From contig NC_091300.1 of assembly GCF_038502225.1 (NCBI RefSeq), positions 51,983,743-52,047,742 on the forward strand: 64,000 nt of DNA, read 5' to 3'. Position 1 is the stretch's first letter; each line of letters begins with the position of its first letter. The notes under the pieces were generated by a model, which did no database searches, was not told the DNA's origin, and saw only the letters and a program-made list of their open reading frames with translations. The translations under genes were made by a program, and so were the position numbers. This document shows, piece by piece, positions 61,300-64,000 of the stretch. Source of the stretch: Cherax quadricarinatus. Its lineage: Eukaryota; Arthropoda; Malacostraca; Decapoda; Parastacidae.

Positions 61300-61780
61300 A
61301 CAAGCCCGTATATAAGTCAACATATTTGTCTAAAAATTTAAAACCGACACACACCAACACATCTGTGACTCTAGTTGAGTTTTCTTCCTGTTTCGCTGAC
61401 ATTCGCTCACACACAAGTGATTGCAGGCTGTTAGCCACTGCTTTCGACGGGAACGTCGACATCACACCCGAAAATGTTCAAATGGAACTTGAGACGCAGT
61501 GCAGTGATGTATTAAGATAAGAATTTAATGCAACGGATGCATCTCTACTAGAGTTCTACAAAAAATATATTGAAACTGGTGTGTGTACCAACTTGGTAGA
61601 TCACGTGAAAAAAAAATGAAGTCATTGTTCGGAAGTACTTACATGTGCCAGCAACTCTTCTCAAAAATTAAATGCACGAAGTGTAAATTAAGAAACCGAA
61701 TGACTGATGCCTATTTAGATAATATTTTGCATCTGACCTCTCCCAGCCTGTCACCTAATATTGAGAGACTGTCTAGCTAA
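61300..61780 (+). pseudogene. hAT transposase C-terminal remnant
   Basis: Frame 61,224-61,520 has VTLVEFSSCFADIRSH, LLATAFDGNVDITPENVQME and ETQCSDVLR, resembling the region before the hAT dimerisation domain. After stops, ASLLEFYKKYIETGVC and then (frame 61,583-61,780) KSLFGSTYMCQQLFSKIKC, KLRNRMTDAYLDNILHL, the hAT C-terminal dimerisation motif (SLFGSTY..QLFS..K..KS..R.R.TD..L). The catalytic core is absent. Closest in style to ZBED/GTF2IRD2-type hAT proteins. Confidence 0.85.
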
Positions 61781-61805
61781 AAACAGCAAGTGCCACACTG
61801 CTATT

Positions 61806-61813
61806 AGACAGTC

Positions 61814-61860
<47 letters not shown>

Positions 61861-61862
61861 GA
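61806..61862. repeat. (CAGA)n microsatellite
   Basis: About 13 CAGA/GACA tetranucleotide repeats within the hAT element. Confidence 0.96.
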
Positions 61863-62149
61863 GGTGAGGGTAGGTTCAATACCAGTGTCTCAAAATAACT
61901 TATGTTCAGCAGACGTATTGCTTAATTAAATTTATAAATGTATGTCAAAGTTTATTATGTATTATTATTATCTCTATTTTTAACTATGGCGATAGGTGTG
62001 ACCCGCCATCCGTTTACAGACAGGGGCTCTGGCCCCTAAGAAGAACAAGGAAGCCCACCCCTGGCCTAGTGTTTGCTCACATGTCTTTTAAACCTTATTT
62101 AGTCTTAACATAAGGGGACCTCTGCAAGTGCTTTAGAAAGGATAGTTGG

Positions 62150-62470
62150 GGGAAGGCGCCATGAAGACGCCACATGATCTCAAAGCAAAATTACACTTGG
62201 TACGCCAAATGGCTAAGCGCAAGCTTAAGAGAGCCCAGGACATGCAACAGAGGCATGACAAAACATTGAGACTCCGTTGGTTTAATAAGGATGAAAGTGT
62301 TGGTCCAGGAACCAGTACCTAGCCACACCTTAAAAGCAAGATTAACTGGCCCTATGCAGGTGATGGAGAAAAAATCAGATCTTGATTATGCGGTAACCCC
62401 ACTTGACATCTGATATGAGTAAAGTCTACCGCATAAATTGGATTAAAAAATTATTACAGTCACCTCATGC
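62150..62470 (+). pseudogene. Ty3/Gypsy integrase C-terminal remnant
   Basis: Frames give LVRQMAKRKLKRAQDMQQRH (62,195-62,255), DKTLRLRWFNKDESVG (equivalent of the shared RSFKVGD region), then after stops NWPYAGDG, KSDLDYAV (62,370-62,395) and SKVYRINWIKKLL (62,418-62,456), like the HVNMLKKY block that ends Gypsy integrases. It is a different Gypsy from the one at 53 kb. Highly decayed. Confidence 0.62.
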
Positions 62471-63034
62471 TCTGTCAATGACCTTGTCTTTTATGCCTGC
62501 AGACCCTGACGAAGATCTTGACTCGTTGCGTAACGTTCCAGATTATTATGAAGGTGGAAGCACTAAACCCGTAGGATTATACAACGCATGTGCGGGGATG
62601 TGGAAGGTATTCAGGTTTAATTCAGGGAACTGGAGCACATATCCAATTCCCTAGATCAAGAGCCCCACACCAGCATCAAGAAACCTTCCTTGAGAGGTAA
62701 CATTCCAGAGCTCCAAATGTGACTTCCCAAGTCTGCTCTAATTTAGAACCGTCGCCCTATTATGTTAGGACTTACGGAATTCCAAATGACTGATTTCACC
62801 AATCTCTGCATTCGTATCCTGACTTATTTTCAAAAATTCCGAAAATGTGCAATCTTGGCATTCATGACTTAGATGTGCGCTCTGTTAAACTACTTAAACT
62901 CTCTCCCTACAGAGCTAACCCAGAGAAACAGACTATTAAAACAAGAGATAAACTTTCTACTAGAATAAGGGTTTGTGGAAGAGTTTTTATTTTCATGAGC
63001 CTTGTCTTGCATCCTCGTGAGAAACTCTGACCTA

Positions 63035-63640
63035 AGAATACAGATGTGTACGGATTACCGCACGGTGAATATCATTGTGCCTAACGCTTACCCTCTCCTA
63101 TATGAATGATGCAGTGTATTTTTTGTGGATAAGGCCATTTTGTATTAGTTAGGCCTCAAAGAGTACTTTTAAATTCCTTTAACTGATAAGGTTAAGATCT
63201 CTGCCTTTGTGATTCCAGGAGATTTTTCAGATCTCGCTGGCCACATTCCAGAAGTCACTCCATCATATTATAAAAGAACTAGTAGGCAATAAGGCTTACT
63301 GGATGATTTACTTGTGATTTCTGACACTTGATAAGAACATATTTTCAGACTTAAAGATCTTTTCGAGAGATTTAGAAAATGTATGTTAACGATGAACCTC
63401 AGTAAGACATCGTTGGCAATCTACAATGTTTTTAGGTTATGAAGGCAGGAGAGGTAAAATAGCACCCAAATCCGACATTGTTTTGGCTATTCAGAATTAT
63501 TCAGGTCCCAAGATAAAAAGTCCATCAAGAAGATAGGATTTTACAAGAAATTTTGAAATAATTAATTTGATGTTGTGGCACACTTGACGTTCCTTATGAG
63601 TGTTACATAATGAAACCATCTACTAAGTAAGGATATCTCC
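63035..63640 (+). pseudogene. Ty3/Gypsy reverse transcriptase remnant
   Basis: Shifting frames give MCTDYRTVNIIVPNAYPL (63,046-63,100, like CVDYRKLN..T..DAYP), PLTDKVKISAFVIPGDFS (63,180-63,235), LLDDLLVISDT (63,300-63,330, in the YLDDV region), IFRLKDLFERFRKC, MNLSKTSLAIYN and SIKKIGFYKKF (63,520-63,555). The order of blocks is that of a Gypsy RT, but internal pieces are missing and stops are common. It lies downstream of an integrase C-terminus, the reverse of the pol order. Confidence 0.65.
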
Positions 63641-64000
63641 AGAGAATACTAGGTCAAATTGTATCCTCCTACTAGCATCTAGCCTATTTCTGGTTCTGGG
63701 ATAATTTGTCAGTGTATTCTAGTCCAGTTATCTTGTAAAATTCGGTGACTTCTCAATAGTGCTTATGGACTGCAACTGGATGAATACAAACCACCTAAAT
63801 AAAAGTTAACATCTTTAATAGCAAAGTTGTCTAAGTGGTAATAATTACAATTGCTATAACCTGAATAATTAAGAAGATAAGGTCCTACACAAATCTTGGA
63901 GAATAGTTTAATATGCTTATATATCTTAATTATTCTTACTTTACATATATATAGTGCTATGGGCACTTCAGGTAATATGCAATGTACTATAATACTCTTA
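63641..64000. other. no recognisable feature
   Basis: AT-rich sequence to the right edge. The 67-codon minus frame here has no recognisable domain. It may continue the Gypsy remnant beyond recognition. Confidence 0.4.

Larger units (their letters stand above)
61068..62063 (+). mobile_element. hAT-type DNA transposon, internally deleted
   Basis: The ends are CAGGGGTCGACAAACTACGG and, at the right, CCCACCCCTG, giving the 7-base TIR CAGGGGT. Flanks TCCTAGTG (61,060-61,067) and GCCTAGTG (62,064-62,071) match at 7 of 8 bases, as expected for an 8-bp hAT duplication. The interior has pieces of a transposase and a (CAGA)n run at 61,806-61,860. It lies inside a PLE end, so it is younger than that insertion. 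Confidence 0.9.

Noticed and set aside
1..64000. Host protein-coding gene or bacterial operon
   Set aside because: All recognised coding signal belongs to transposons; no exon series with splice sites, ribosome binding sites or operon spacing could be supported.

Overview
This window looks like eukaryotic repeat-dense intergenic DNA, most plausibly from an arthropod and, by inference, a decapod crustacean. The reasons are the number of CR1- and Jockey-like LINEs, Penelope-like elements (PLEs) with GIY-YIG nucleases, tRNA-derived SINEs, long (AC)n, (TA)n and (GA)n runs, and large minisatellites. I found no host gene, no bacterial-type operon, no rRNA and no functional tRNA. Nearly all coding signal is decayed transposon: frameshifts and stop codons break almost every reading frame, so most coding entries are pseudogenes.

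Layout. 1-3.3 kb is a 21-bp minisatellite that decays to about 3.7 kb. 4.1-8.5 kb holds two LINE copies (family E) with a C-terminal restriction-like nuclease, arranged tail to tail around a foldback repeat. 9-15 kb holds simple repeats, a SINE, a family A LINE carrying a 272-bp inverted-repeat insertion with a 13-bp target duplication, and a cluster of PLE ends. 15.5-33.3 kb is a nest of CR1-like LINEs (family B). One CR1 copy on the minus strand runs from about 30.7 to 22.3 kb and is split by two insertions: a PLE with a GIY-YIG domain (28,256-29,762, 12-bp target duplication), and a composite of PLE ends plus another LINE (family C; 24,052-27,642, 15-bp target duplication). 33.3-38.6 kb is a chain of family A LINEs on the minus strand, the longest with both ORFs. 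38.9-44.1 kb is a nearly full-length Jockey-like LINE (family D). 44-56.4 kb holds more CR1, family A, SINE, MITE and Gypsy pieces. 56.4-59.2 kb is a run of minisatellites. 59.9-64 kb holds PLE ends, a hAT transposon inserted in one of them, and a rearranged Gypsy remnant.

Elements by family. Family A is Jockey-superfamily, with a coiled-coil ORF1 and 3' ends that run into (AC)n. Family B is CR1-like, with an SGNH-esterase ORF1 and a TTCTTATG octamer 3' tail. Family C is an I/R1/Jockey-type RT with YADD. Family D is Jockey-like, with a PHD-like finger and a zinc knuckle in ORF1. Family E is a LINE with a PD-(D/E)XK-like C-terminus. The PLE ends fall into at least three sequence types that share a hammerhead-ribozyme-like core, with stem II preserved by compensating changes. 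Clade names are my reading of protein motifs, not the result of a database search.
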